The notes under the pieces were generated by a model. The model was not told the origin of the DNA. It worked only from the letters and a program-made list of their open reading frames with translations, and did no database searches. Source: Candidatus Haliotispira prima (GTDB taxonomy: Bacteria > Spirochaetota > Spirochaetia > SP-2023). From it: DNA of 64,000 nt. Below are positions 55,515 through 64,000 of this stretch, one piece after another (the stretch's first letter is position 1; each line of letters begins with the position of its first letter). Both the position numbers and the translations under genes were made by a program. Where the stretch lies: NCBI GenBank assembly GCA_029867005.1, contig CP123443.1, positions 1,426,001 to 1,490,000 of the forward strand, written 5' to 3'.

Positions 55515-57483
55515 CAAACATCGCCTCATCATAGTCGTCATCCATATTCAGGATTTCCTTTAAGATTTCATTGTCCGGAATCCCGTTTTCCAAGCTCTCG
55601 CTGCGGCAGAAGACGCTACCGTCTTCCCGGAAGAGCAGAGGCAGACACAGGGCCTTTTGGCCGGCGCGTTTGCTCGCGCCGGCCAGTTCTTTCAGCACCG
55701 TGTAACTGTGGCTTGCCATAAAAATTTGCACCCCCTTGGCGGCCAGGGCCACCAAAATCTGCACCAGTTGGCGTACATAGGCCGGGTGCAGGTTGGCTTC
55801 CGGCTCATCCATAAACAGAACGCTGTCGCGGGTGATACTGCCGTTCTCCAGCAGCAGTTTGAGTTGCTGGATTTTCTTGGTTCCCTCGGCCCCTTGGTCC
55901 AGCGGGATATATTCCCCTGTGCGGGTTTTGTAGCGAAACTCCTTGCCCGGTAAAGAATTTTCTGCCCGCTCCACAGATTCACGGCCTTGGTAATGCGCAT
56001 GAAAGCAGTCCAACAATTCTGTCTGTTCTTGACTCTGTTGGTGGCTTGGGGGGGGAGTTTGTATTAGCAGACGAGCCGTGTCTTGGTAGATGGTTTCGTA
56101 TTCGTTGGGGCGAGCCAGCACGGCTTTGTAGATGCCCAAAACCTCTTTAGGGGCGATGTACACGCCTTGGAAACTTTGGCCGCCGACAGATCGTTGTTTT
56201 TCTGTGATTTCAAAGCTTTGGTCGTAGTTTTGCAGCCCAACGGTAAAGCGAGCGTCTTCCGGCAGACTCATGCCCCGTTCTCCGGCTCCGCCCTCCGTAT
56301 CTTGCAGGGCGGAGTACAACAGTTGGAGCAAGTGGCTTTTTCCCGTGCCGTTTTTGCCGATAAAGAGGTTCAACCCCGTAAATTCTAATTCCGGCTTGTC
56401 CAGGTGCAGAAACTTCTGCACCCGAAGCTTTCGGACCTTAACGGGAGAAAAGTCTTCCGCCCGCCGCACTTTAGCCTCGATTCTATCGCGTAGCTCTTGG
56501 AAACCGGGCACCCCCGGCATCAATAGCACTAAGCGGTTGTAATCTCTCAGAGCCTCGGTAAATTTCCCCAGTTTTTCATATAACACCCCTCGGTTGTGAT
56601 AGGCCCCGGCAAAGTCCGGATTTAACCTAATTGCCTCATTGTAATCGGCTATCGCAAGATCAATATCCCCTTTTCTTCTATGCACAGCACCTCGGTTGGT
56701 ATAGGCCTTGGCATCTTCCGGATTTAATCTAATCGCCTCATTAAAATCCGCTATCGCAAGATCAACATCCCCTTTTACACCATACATAGCACCCCGGTTG
56801 TTGTAGGCCCCGGCATGGTCCGAATTTAACCTAATTGCCTCATTGTAATCCGCTATTGCAAGATCAATAGCCCCTTTCGCATTATGCACATTCCCCCGGT
56901 TGTTGTAGGCACTGGCATAGTCCGGATCTAATCTAATCGCCTCATTATAATCCACTATTGCAAGATCAAAACTTCCTTTCTCACCATACATAGCCCCTCG
57001 GTTGTAATAGGCCTCGGCATAGTCTTTCTTTAATTTAATTGCCTGATTAAAATCGACTATTGCAAGATCAACATCCCCTTTTAAACCATACGAAATCCCT
57101 CTATTATTGTAAATCTTGGCATTGTCTAGATTTAATCTAATCGCCTGATTAAAATCGGCTATCGCAAGATCAATATGCCCTTTTGCACCATACACAAGAC
57201 CTCGGCTATTATAACCCTCTGCATCGTCGGGCTTGTATTTAATGGCCTGATCGTAATTCACTATCGCACAGTCAATATCCCCTTTCCTATGACACACATT
57301 CCCTAAGTTCCTATAGGCTAAGCTAAGCTTTTCTTGGGCAAAAGAATCCTGCTCATAATTTTGTTCGATGTCCTCAATAAATTGGGTGTAGTTCTCTATC
57401 GTTCCCTGCTCCGGTGCCTGAAGTTCGTACTTTTCCAAAAGCTCATTCAATTTTTCCGGGGTGAGAGTCACTCTGTTGGGCAT
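55507..57483 (-). CDS. TPR-repeat AAA15/21-type ATPase
   Basis: 658 residues. The start NYTQFIEDIEQNYEQDSFAQ matches the TPR-DUF2971 protein. Eight TPR units follow (AYNNRGAMYGVKGDVDLAIADFNEAIRLNP type), highly alike. From about residue 350 there is an ABC-like ATPase of the OLD/RecF type. The lead-in strand is VRKLRVQKFLHLDKPELEF. Walker A is FIGKNGTGKSHLL. The signature region is GAEGTKKIQQLKLLLENG, Walker B is SVLFMDEPEANLHP, and the switch His is in MASHSYTVLKEL. No TOPRIM domain is fused. The ATG at 57483 is chosen over a TTG at 57561 for its GGAAGG site. ATPases of this class with a small partner are recurrent in phage-defence loci. Confidence 0.82.
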   Translation of the reverse strand: MPNRVTLTPEKLNELLEKYELQAPEQGTIENYTQFIEDIEQNYEQDSFAQEKLSLAYRNLGNVCHRKGDIDCAIVNYDQAIKYKPDDAEGYNSRGLVYGAKGHIDLAIADFNQAIRLNLDNAKIYNNRGISYGLKGDVDLAIVDFNQAIKLKKDYAEAYYNRGAMYGEKGSFDLAIVDYNEAIRLDPDYASAYNNRGNVHNAKGAIDLAIADYNEAIRLNSDHAGAYNNRGAMYGVKGDVDLAIADFNEAIRLNPEDAKAYTNRGAVHRRKGDIDLAIADYNEAIRLNPDFAGAYHNRGVLYEKLGKFTEALRDYNRLVLLMPGVPGFQELRDRIEAKVRRAEDFSPVKVRKLRVQKFLHLDKPELEFTGLNLFIGKNGTGKSHLLQLLYSALQDTEGGAGERGMSLPEDARFTVGLQNYDQSFEITEKQRSVGGQSFQGVYIAPKEVLGIYKAVLARPNEYETIYQDTARLLIQTPPPSHQQSQEQTELLDCFHAHYQGRESVERAENSLPGKEFRYKTRTGEYIPLDQGAEGTKKIQQLKLLLENGSITRDSVLFMDEPEANLHPAYVRQLVQILVALAAKGVQIFMASHSYTVLKELAGASKRAGQKALCLPLLFREDGSVFCRSESLENGIPDNEILKEILNMDDDYDEAMFDD

Positions 57484-57725
57484 CTTCTGGTTCGCCTTCC
57501 GGTTTCTGTCGTTGTCTCGGGTTTTCTTATTTTTGATATCGGGCCGGCCATATGCTTTCAAGCATCCGGGAACATCCCAAACCTTCCAATATATCTCTTT
57601 CTATTATAGGTATACATTCCATTTTTGAACAGTTTTTTACCATGGATTATAGATTGCCCCAAAAATCCCCATATGCAAACGGGCATAAATGTATCGGGCC
57701 AACCTCACAGGCAAAAAACAGAAAA

Positions 57726-58208
57726 TCACAGTCTGTGCAGGGATGCCTTATCCAGATGCTTCGGGCCAAAGCTTTGCGGCAGCAGTTCCGCCAGGGAAAA
57801 GCGGGCTTTGAGGCCCTCGGAGAGGCCCCGGTAGAGACTCAAAGGGCCGGCAAGCAATACTTCCATGTCCTCAGGCTGGCAGAATTCGCGCAGTTTTTGG
57901 CGGCAACCCCCGCACGGGCTTACCGGTTCCTCGCCCCCCGCCACAACCAACACGGCCCGCGCCCGTTGTTGACCGTCCAGAACCATGGCCGCTAAAGCCC
58001 CGGCCTCGGCACAAGTGCCTTCGGGATAGGCCGCGTTTTCGACATTACAGCCCGCATAAATTTGGCCATTTTCTGCCAGTACGGCGGCTCCGACCGGGAA
58101 GTTTGAATACGGCGCGTAGGCCCTTTCGTATGCCGCACAGGCGGCACGGTACAATGGAGAAAACCGGACAAGCTCCTGCTCTGTCATCCGTCCTGTCAAA
58201 TCTGCCAT
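57726..58208 (-). CDS. cdd: Cytidine deaminase
   Basis: 160 residues. Deaminates cytidine and deoxycytidine in pyrimidine salvage. NFPVGAAVLAENGQIYAGCNVENAAY precedes the active-site TCAEAGAL (catalytic Glu) and the zinc ligands in SPCGGCRQ. It has the tetrameric, short form, somewhat extended at the C-terminus. The ATG at 58208 has GGAGG seven bases upstream. It follows the methyltransferase/MTHFR gene by only 17 bases and is probably co-transcribed with it. About 240 bases separate it from the TPR-AAA gene. Confidence 0.93.
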   Translation of the reverse strand: MADLTGRMTEQELVRFSPLYRAACAAYERAYAPYSNFPVGAAVLAENGQIYAGCNVENAAYPEGTCAEAGALAAMVLDGQQRARAVLVVAGGEEPVSPCGGCRQKLREFCQPEDMEVLLAGPLSLYRGLSEGLKARFSLAELLPQSFGPKHLDKASLHRL

Positions 58209-58225
58209 GCTGATCCTCCGGCTCG

Positions 58226-60262
58226 CTACAAAATTACATCCAAAGCGGCCTCTACCCGGCCAAACGGCGCACTGACCTGGACACCCTGAATTGGAGGGCC
58301 GCAAGTTTTCAGTTCCTGCCAAACCTCCCGGGCCAAAGCCACACCTTCTCTCAGGCCCGCTTCCTTGTCGCTATGGCGCGACATTCGCTCCATGGCTGCC
58401 GGGGGAATCTCCACGCCCGGCACCTCGTTAGCCAGAAACTCGGCATTCTTGTAGCCGGCCAGAGGCCAAATCCCGACAATCACCGGAATGGGAGCCAATC
58501 CCGCCTTGGCCAAGGCCCCGTCACAAAGCTTCAGGCAGTGCAGCAGAGTCTCCGGGGCAAAGACCGGCTGGGTGATGGCAAAGTCCGCCCCGGCGGCCAC
58601 TTTGCGCACATAGCGTTCAATCTCCGATTCCAAATTCAGGGCCACCGGATTCAGGGCCACGCCAACGGCGTAGGCCGCAGACTTCTTCAGCAGACCGGAA
58701 CCAATGTCCCGGCCCTGTTTCAGCTTTTCCAAGGCTTGGGTCAGGCCGATGGCATCAATGTCAAAAACGCCACTGCTGTCCGGGTAGTCCCCCAGTTTGG
58801 GGGGGTCTCCGGTCACGGCCAGCACATTGCGCAGGCCGGAGGCATAGCCTCCCAGCAGGTCGGCTTGGATGCCCAGCAAATTGCGGTCTCGGCAGGTGTA
58901 GTGCAGAATGGTTTCAATGCCTACTTTCTGTTCAATTTCGATGGCACTGAGCAGGGGCGAAATGCGCGCGCTGGCGCGCGGCCCGTCGGGGATGTTGATC
59001 GCATCTATATTGGCCTCGTGACACTGCTGCGCATGGCGCAGCAGCCGGCCGTAGACCGGCGTGCGCGGCGGCAAAAGCTCCACGGAACTAACCAGCCGGC
59101 CGGAGGCCAGCCCCTCGCCCCAGCGCGAACGTTCGGCCAAAGGCACGGGCTCCGGCAGCTCCTCTTCCGGCAGCTCGCTGCACGGCAAAATCTCGATGTG
59201 CTGATGGTTCAGCGAACGCAGTAGCTTGGCACATTCGGCAATGTGTTCCGGCCGGGTACCGCAGCAGCCGCCGTAGGCGGCTGCGCCAATCTGCCGGAAA
59301 CGCTTGCCATACAAAGTAAAATACTCCGGTGTAGTCAAGTATACCGTGCGGCCATTACTCTCCTGCGGATAGCCAGCGTTGGGCCGCAAAAGGAGTGGTT
59401 TCGGACAACGGCCAATGTTCTGCTCCACAAAGTGGAACAGATGGGCCGGCCCCAAACCACAGTTCAGCATCAAAGCGCAAACTTCCTCGCAAGCTCCGTA
59501 ACGCAGCACAAAGTCGGCCCAGGAAAAACCGGAGGCACTCAGGCCCTGTTCGCCTATGGTTAAGCCCAAAGCCAATGGGGGCAAAGCTTGTTTTTTCGCC
59601 AGATTGCAATAGGCCCGGTATAGGGCCTCCAGTTCCCGGGCATGGCTGAATGTCTCGGCCAAGAGCAAATCCGGCCCTCTAAAGCCCGGATCGGAGCCTG
59701 ATTCCTGGCCGGGCAGGCACAAAGCTTCCAACTGCTCGGTAAAGGCCGCTTCGACCGCTTCAACCGACTCGACCGGCCCCGTCAAAGCCCCTTGGTTCTC
59801 TTGCCCGGGGCCTTGCGGCCCAAGGCCCTCCTGCCAAAGCTGACTCGGAGTGAGACAGGGGCCGATCGAGGCCGCAACCAAGTGCTTGGGCTGGGCGGCT
59901 CCCTTTTCATCGGGATAGGCCCGGTCTAACTCCGAACGCAGAAGGGCCAAACCCTCCCGGTTGATTTTGGCCACATCTTTTTCCAAACCAAACTCGGCCA
60001 GCCGGAAGCGGTTGGCACTAAAGGTATTCAAAGTCAAAACATCGGCACCGGCCTCAATATAGCTGCGGTGGACGCGGCGCACCAAGTCCGGATTGCTGAT
60101 GTTCTGCTCTTCAAAACTGCGGTTGAGCATTACGCCTTCGGCGTATAACCGGGTGCCAATGGCACCGTCAAAGAGCAGGTATCTCTCCCGGAGAAGTTCT
60201 TCAAAGGGAGAGAGCCGTTTGGGTCTCGTTTGCAAATCCGGTACCAAGTCCTTGTTTTTCAA
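58226..60262 (-). CDS. Bifunctional homocysteine S-methyltransferase/methylenetetrahydrofolate reductase
   Basis: 678 residues, similar in plan to B. subtilis YitJ. Residues about 30-360 are the zinc homocysteine methyltransferase: LLFDGAIGTRLYAEG, GADVLTLNTFSANR, NCG and GGCCGTRPEHI supply the Cys ligands. Residues about 390-650 are the reductase barrel: SSVELLPPRTPVYGRL, INIPDGPRASARIS, HYTCRDRN, LAVTGDPPKLGDYPDSSGVFD and ITQPVFAPE. It links folate one-carbon units to methionine synthesis. The TTG at 60262 is chosen because AAGGA lies seven bases before it; a start at 60343 has no ribosome site. The interdomain and early regions are Gly/Pro-rich with repeat-like insertions. Confidence 0.92.
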   Translation of the reverse strand: MKNKDLVPDLQTRPKRLSPFEELLRERYLLFDGAIGTRLYAEGVMLNRSFEEQNISNPDLVRRVHRSYIEAGADVLTLNTFSANRFRLAEFGLEKDVAKINREGLALLRSELDRAYPDEKGAAQPKHLVAASIGPCLTPSQLWQEGLGPQGPGQENQGALTGPVESVEAVEAAFTEQLEALCLPGQESGSDPGFRGPDLLLAETFSHARELEALYRAYCNLAKKQALPPLALGLTIGEQGLSASGFSWADFVLRYGACEEVCALMLNCGLGPAHLFHFVEQNIGRCPKPLLLRPNAGYPQESNGRTVYLTTPEYFTLYGKRFRQIGAAAYGGCCGTRPEHIAECAKLLRSLNHQHIEILPCSELPEEELPEPVPLAERSRWGEGLASGRLVSSVELLPPRTPVYGRLLRHAQQCHEANIDAINIPDGPRASARISPLLSAIEIEQKVGIETILHYTCRDRNLLGIQADLLGGYASGLRNVLAVTGDPPKLGDYPDSSGVFDIDAIGLTQALEKLKQGRDIGSGLLKKSAAYAVGVALNPVALNLESEIERYVRKVAAGADFAITQPVFAPETLLHCLKLCDGALAKAGLAPIPVIVGIWPLAGYKNAEFLANEVPGVEIPPAAMERMSRHSDKEAGLREGVALAREVWQELKTCGPPIQGVQVSAPFGRVEAALDVIL

Positions 60263-60473
60263 GCTACATTCCTTATCTTTAGAGGGGAGAAAACTCCGTT
60301 TTCGGCCCGAATATGGAACCAACCAACATGGAGACCAAGGCATCAGAAGAGTATGTTCTATTTTCTTTTTCGGCTCTGCACAAGCCTATTCCCGTTTTCC
60401 GCACCCGGAAACAGTGCCCAAGTAAACACTCAAGCCAAATTCTCCAATCGAGCATCCCGGCCAAAAGTCAAAC

Positions 60474-61754
60474 TTAATGAGAACCGGGAAAGGCCTTGAC
60501 GTGATCTTGCAATAATGTATCGATAAAATTCACGGCCTGAGACTGCTGTTTCTTCCCATTCTCATCGTTATTAAAAATATGGTAATGCCCCTTGCCTGAG
60601 GCCCAGTGGATTTCCATATTGTTCGCTTTCAAAAGATCAACGTAGCTGCCCCCTGTTGCAGTGCCCTTGTCGTAATACCCCAGAGGTTTATTGTACAACA
60701 ACATCCCAACCGAACCGGTAAGAGTGTCATCCGAACCCATAAAGCCCAAAATGTGACCGATATTGTAAGCAACCTGGTGCAAGTTTGGCTGGGCATCCGG
60801 CAGCAGTTTCCTCCGGACTTCCAGCGCAATATTTAAGGGAAGATAGGAGGAAACTTTAATCAGGTTCCCATCCTTCGCCAAAGTAAGAGGAAAGGTAAGA
60901 AGCGTGTTCTTCTTCGCCTTGAGGGCATCCGCAGCTTCTTTGACAGCGGCAAACTCGCTGTGCCCTGCGGGGGCCCGTATGGCATCAAAGACACTGTCCG
61001 CTTTCTTGTATAATGCATCAGATATTGCGGGCAGGACATCCCAGGCTCGCACATCCCCGCCGGTTGAGTATTTGTAATGAACGGGAGAGGCCAGCAAAAT
61101 GACTCCGTCTACCAGAGAACGGTCACTGTACTTTGTATTTAGATAGTGAGCCGCATTCAAAGAAATTTGGCCACCCCCACTATACCCGGCCAGTATGACG
61201 ACATCCCAACGGTCGATTCTTTTTTTGGTACTCGTCTGAATATCTTCGGCCAGCAGAGGCAGAATAGAAGTGTTTACCAACTTATAACTGTTAATATTTC
61301 CATATTTATCCGAAGATATTACGCCCGTACCAGAAAGAAGGTTTAGCGTTTTATGCTCCATAGCTTTATTTGCCAAAGCAGCATTACTCTTATCGAGGGA
61401 AAGCGCGTGAAACATTTCTGAGGAGACATTGATAAGGCCCTCCTCAAAGGTACCTCCCAAATTAGGACCCCAGTAAGCAGTGTTGTACACAATCTCGATC
61501 TTGCGGCTTGATCTGCCCGGGAACGTCAACGAAGCAAAATTCCCCAGCCACTCGGGTATACGGGTCGGTTCATTATCCCCAACGGCAATTCCGTTGGAAC
61601 CGATAACCCACACTTCCACATCCAAATTGTCCGGGGTATCCTGCTTGCCCGGAATCACGCCGGTAATGTCACAAGCTTGAAACAAAAACGACAGAATCAG
61701 GATGCACAGAAAAAACGTATGGTGAAAACACACGGATGTTTTGGAGAAAGTCAT
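60474..61754 (-). CDS. Lipoprotein alpha/beta-hydrolase, putative lipase/esterase
   Basis: 426 residues. The lipoprotein signal ends ILSFLFQAC. The mature part opens with VEVWVIGSNGIAVGDNEPTR. The nucleophile elbow is VILAGYSGGGQISLNAAHYL (GxSxG). GFMGSDDTL could supply the acid and GKGHYHIFNND the His near the C-terminus. The closest general match is the serine alpha/beta-hydrolase fold; the substrate is unknown. GAGG lies five bases before the ATG. It is transcribed alone: 211 bases separate it from the methyltransferase gene and 431 from ilvE, which is divergent. Confidence 0.78.
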   Translation of the reverse strand: MTFSKTSVCFHHTFFLCILILSFLFQACDITGVIPGKQDTPDNLDVEVWVIGSNGIAVGDNEPTRIPEWLGNFASLTFPGRSSRKIEIVYNTAYWGPNLGGTFEEGLINVSSEMFHALSLDKSNAALANKAMEHKTLNLLSGTGVISSDKYGNINSYKLVNTSILPLLAEDIQTSTKKRIDRWDVVILAGYSGGGQISLNAAHYLNTKYSDRSLVDGVILLASPVHYKYSTGGDVRAWDVLPAISDALYKKADSVFDAIRAPAGHSEFAAVKEAADALKAKKNTLLTFPLTLAKDGNLIKVSSYLPLNIALEVRRKLLPDAQPNLHQVAYNIGHILGFMGSDDTLTGSVGMLLYNKPLGYYDKGTATGGSYVDLLKANNMEIHWASGKGHYHIFNNDENGKKQQSQAVNFIDTLLQDHVKAFPGSH

Positions 61755-62185
61755 AAAAACCTCACAGTAAAAATGATTAGTCCTGAATTAGTCCTAAACA
61801 GCAGCGCATAATATCACCGAAATGTAAAAACAGCAAGTTTTATCTTCGCTCTATTTGGGCCGTTCCCTTTTTATCCCCCTTTATTCTGGCTCCTCCCGGC
61901 CCCCTCCCTGCCTCCGTCAGATGGACTCGCCAATAGCGACCGGCTCTGTCAGATATCGAAGAACATCAAAAAATGCCAATCGCATCGGTATTCTTTCTGT
62001 ATACACCCTGCATTCACAGACTCGATGCCGGGATTCCGTTCTCAAACGAAACGTTTTAGTTCCGACACTATTCCGTATTTTGTCAGGTTTCGTTATGATG
62101 CGCGGACTGTGAAAAATGGCGGGCGGGCCGGACAGAGCCAAGCGAGCAGGACTAACCAAGCGGGACCAATAGGAGACAACAGAAT
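61755..62185. other. Divergent spacer between the lipoprotein hydrolase gene and ilvE
   Basis: 431 bases. AGGAG about eleven bases before 62186 serves ilvE. No promoter match good enough to assign, and no T-box or other leader element recognised. Short frames within it are unsupported. Confidence 0.45.
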
Positions 62186-63271
62186 ATGGCTTTCGCACCG
62201 AATATACATTCTTGGGTATACTTGGCTGAATTTCAAAATGGCGGAACATGGAAAGGCAGCTTTCAGAATAAAAATCCCTACACGTTGGCAGACTTTGCCA
62301 AACTGAGCCAAGAAGAGCAACGGGCTGTCTACACCGCACGCAATCAGTTTTCCGAATTATGTCTGGTCAGCTATACATCACAGTACGCCTTGGGAGTATT
62401 TGAAGGTCTGAAAGCCTTTCCTCAGGCAGACGGCTCTTGGACCATGTTTCGTCCCCTGGACAATTGCAAACGCATGCAACGTTCTATGGCCGGCATCTTA
62501 CAGCCTACCATGGAGCCGGAGGCACTGCTGGAAGCACTGTTAGAGCTGATGCGCCACACCATAGAACAGGGTGTTGACATCAAATATCAGAGCAGTTGGG
62601 AAAGAGACCACTTCAACAATGCCTGTGCCATCTACATCCGGCCATTCTCCTATTCCGAGCCGGGGCTCGGAGTCAACCGCAGTCAGACTCCTTGGATTAT
62701 AGCTGTTTCAACTCCGGTCAGCGGCTATTTCGACTCCGGCAAATCCACAGCTATGATCAGCGACAGAGTCCGGGCAATGCCCGGAGGTACCGGGTGGATT
62801 AAATGCGCTTCCAACTACGTTATATCCATGCTGGCCCGCTGTGAGGCCCGGGAAAAGGGCTTTATGGAAGCCATATTCCTGGACGGCAAGGAACAACGCT
62901 ACCTGGAGGAGGGTTCCGGTTCTAATATCTTTGTCCTACTCAAAAATGGTACCTTGGTTACACCGGAATTGAAAGACACCATCCTGCCCGGCATCACCAG
63001 AGATTCTGTCATCAAACTGGCCAAAGCCGAAGGCACATGCGTAGAAGAACGTCCCGTCTCCATCTCCGAACTGCTCAGTGACGGTGCGGAACTGTTTGCC
63101 ACCGGCACAGCCGCCGGTCTGGTGCCTATCCACGGTATCGATTACAAAGGCAGCTATTACGATATCTCGTCTCAGGATGAAGAGAGCCTCACGGTTCGCC
63201 TGCAAACGCGCCTGAAAGGCATCCAATATGGTCTGTTGCCCGACCCATACGACTGGGTTGTTAAAATCTGA
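62186..63271 (+). CDS. ilvE: Branched-chain amino-acid aminotransferase
   Basis: 361 residues, class IV PLP enzyme of the long (type II) form. Last step of leucine, isoleucine and valine synthesis, or first in their breakdown. YALGVFEGLKAF, the FRPLDNCKRMQRSM block, the PLP Lys in GTGWIKCASNY, and LEEGSGSNIFVLL with PGITRDSVIKLA are typical. TGTAAGLVPI near the end binds the phosphate. No other branched-chain genes are adjacent. The next gene, recC, follows after 100 bases. Confidence 0.95.
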   Translation: MAFAPNIHSWVYLAEFQNGGTWKGSFQNKNPYTLADFAKLSQEEQRAVYTARNQFSELCLVSYTSQYALGVFEGLKAFPQADGSWTMFRPLDNCKRMQRSMAGILQPTMEPEALLEALLELMRHTIEQGVDIKYQSSWERDHFNNACAIYIRPFSYSEPGLGVNRSQTPWIIAVSTPVSGYFDSGKSTAMISDRVRAMPGGTGWIKCASNYVISMLARCEAREKGFMEAIFLDGKEQRYLEEGSGSNIFVLLKNGTLVTPELKDTILPGITRDSVIKLAKAEGTCVEERPVSISELLSDGAELFATGTAAGLVPIHGIDYKGSYYDISSQDEESLTVRLQTRLKGIQYGLLPDPYDWVVKI

Positions 63272-63371
63272 CTTTGCAACAAACCTTGCAACCGGCCCTG
63301 TGACTTTGGAAACAGGCACGGGGTGTCCGGCAAACATGCAGCACACCCCGCAAAAAGTGATGTAGAAACGC

Positions 63372-64000
63372 ATGCAAGCATACCATTTGTACCCTTGCAC
63401 CAGCACCGAACAGCTCTTTCACAGTGTATTGCGCTCCCGAAATGCCGACTTTGGCGGCGACAGCTTTGGCCGCCAAAGTTGTGATAACAGTTCGGACGGT
63501 GCCGTCTGTGACATCTTCACCCGGCCGCTACAGTTGGATTTTGCCAAAAGCCGATTTTCGGCCGCGCCGCGCCTGCTGTTCCAAAACAATGCCTTAGGCG
63601 AATGGTTTAAAGTGCGCCTGGCCCGGCACCAAGGCATCAGTATTGGTTTGACGGTGGGCCACTCCAAAGAAGTTTTGGAACACTACCTGCGCTATTTTTT
63701 CCCGGAGCTGCAAGCAGACGCAGACAAGGATGGAAATACGGCAGAGAACTGGATCCATTCGGATATTGTCAGCCTCTTACTGTTCCGGCTGCTGCAACAT
63801 GCCGACTCCGGCCGGAACCCGTCTCCATACCTGCCCAAGGCTCTGTCAGGAACCTTGCAGTTGTTGGAGAAGCAGGGAAGCCGAGAAGCCCAAACTCGTC
63901 ATCTGTGGGCCTTCACCCAAAATATGGCCCGGCTGTTTCTAAACTACGACAACTACCGCGAAGAACTGAAAGACGCTCTGGAAGCCGAGTCAGGGACGGA
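63372..64000 (+). CDS. recC: Exodeoxyribonuclease V gamma subunit RecC, N-terminal part (3' end outside window)
   Basis: The frame starts at ATG 63372 and is open to the window edge (209 residues and part of the next codon). MQAYHLYPCTSTEQLFHSVL corresponds to the LYHSNRLDVL start of RecC. RLLFQNNALGEWFKVRLARH fits the VQSxGMxxWL helicase-like segment, and LWAFTQNMARLFLNYDNYRE fits the LADLFDQYxxYRP motif. RecC recognises Chi and splits the duplex for RecBCD in recombinational repair. An insertion with FGGDSFGRQSCDNSSDGAV precedes the first strand. RecB and RecD would be expected downstream. Confidence 0.82.
   Translation, partial: MQAYHLYPCTSTEQLFHSVLRSRNADFGGDSFGRQSCDNSSDGAVCDIFTRPLQLDFAKSRFSAAPRLLFQNNALGEWFKVRLARHQGISIGLTVGHSKEVLEHYLRYFFPELQADADKDGNTAENWIHSDIVSLLLFRLLQHADSGRNPSPYLPKALSGTLQLLEKQGSREAQTRHLWAFTQNMARLFLNYDNYREELKDALEAESGT

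Noticed and set aside
58373..59224. 283-codon plus-strand frame within the methyltransferase/MTHFR gene
   Set aside because: Antisense shadow of a gene with full catalytic motifs.

Overview
The window is about 64 kb of moderately GC-rich bacterial chromosome using the standard genetic code. The gene content best fits a free-living or host-associated spirochaete. The pointers are CarD followed directly by ispF, a run of cyclophilin-FKBP fusion proteins (a fusion known from Treponema), RecC, MORN and SPOR-domain proteins, many lipoproteins with relaxed lipoboxes, and a GalK/GalT2 pair. The phylum assignment is inferred from gene content only; no rRNA is present.

Layout. 1-3339: 3' part of purL. 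3683-7558: three tandem dual-family immunophilins (cyclophilin + FKBP), the third apparently decayed. 7611-11005: hflK, hflC and a lipoprotein ApbE. 11121-11781: a small HTH gene with a palindrome in its promoter and a long hairpin over its stop codon. 11861-15068: TlyA-type methyltransferase, tRNA-Arg(CCU) with a good promoter, an M15 peptidase-like protein and an overlapping outer-membrane-type protein. 15105-19165 (minus): rhomboid, a large MORN-repeat protein, thrH. 19600-21169: comF and a DM13 protein. 21312-25748 (minus): aapJQMP amino-acid ABC transporter with an unusual repeated leader. 26291-35105: bcp, ychF, a DEAD-box helicase with a basic disordered tail, a fused aroDE, and a SPOR lipoprotein. 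35444-39980 (minus): a sigma-like hypothetical protein, galT, galK. 40105-42365: two hypothetical proteins. 42461-45039 (minus): ispF and a CarD carrying a very long histone-H1-like repeat region. 45716-47458: guaA.

47611-52128 is a tandem triplication (about 1.5 kb per unit) of a lipoprotein with an Asn-rich tether and a kelch/Asp-box propeller. Each copy has a consensus promoter, a GGAGG site and an ATG, then a run of the heptanucleotide CCACTAT present 6, 5 and 4 times. Only the 5-unit copy keeps the upstream ATG in frame with the lipoprotein. This looks like a phase-variable surface-protein locus caught with one copy on and two off.

52236-57483 (minus) is a likely three-gene unit: a TPR-AAA ATPase, a translationally coupled small protein of unknown fold, and a second TPR protein with the same N-terminal module but a DUF2971 C-terminus. 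It resembles a sensor/effector conflict system with one sensing platform attached to different outputs. 57726-63271 returns to housekeeping (cdd, a homocysteine methyltransferase/MTHFR fusion, a lipoprotein hydrolase, ilvE), and the window ends inside recC.

A theme through the whole window is short tandem duplication: units of 6-48 bp, 2-6 copies, in many gene leaders and in protein linkers (PurL, GuaA, AroDE, TlyA, CarD, the TPR protein). Replication slippage appears to be a major source of variation in this genome.
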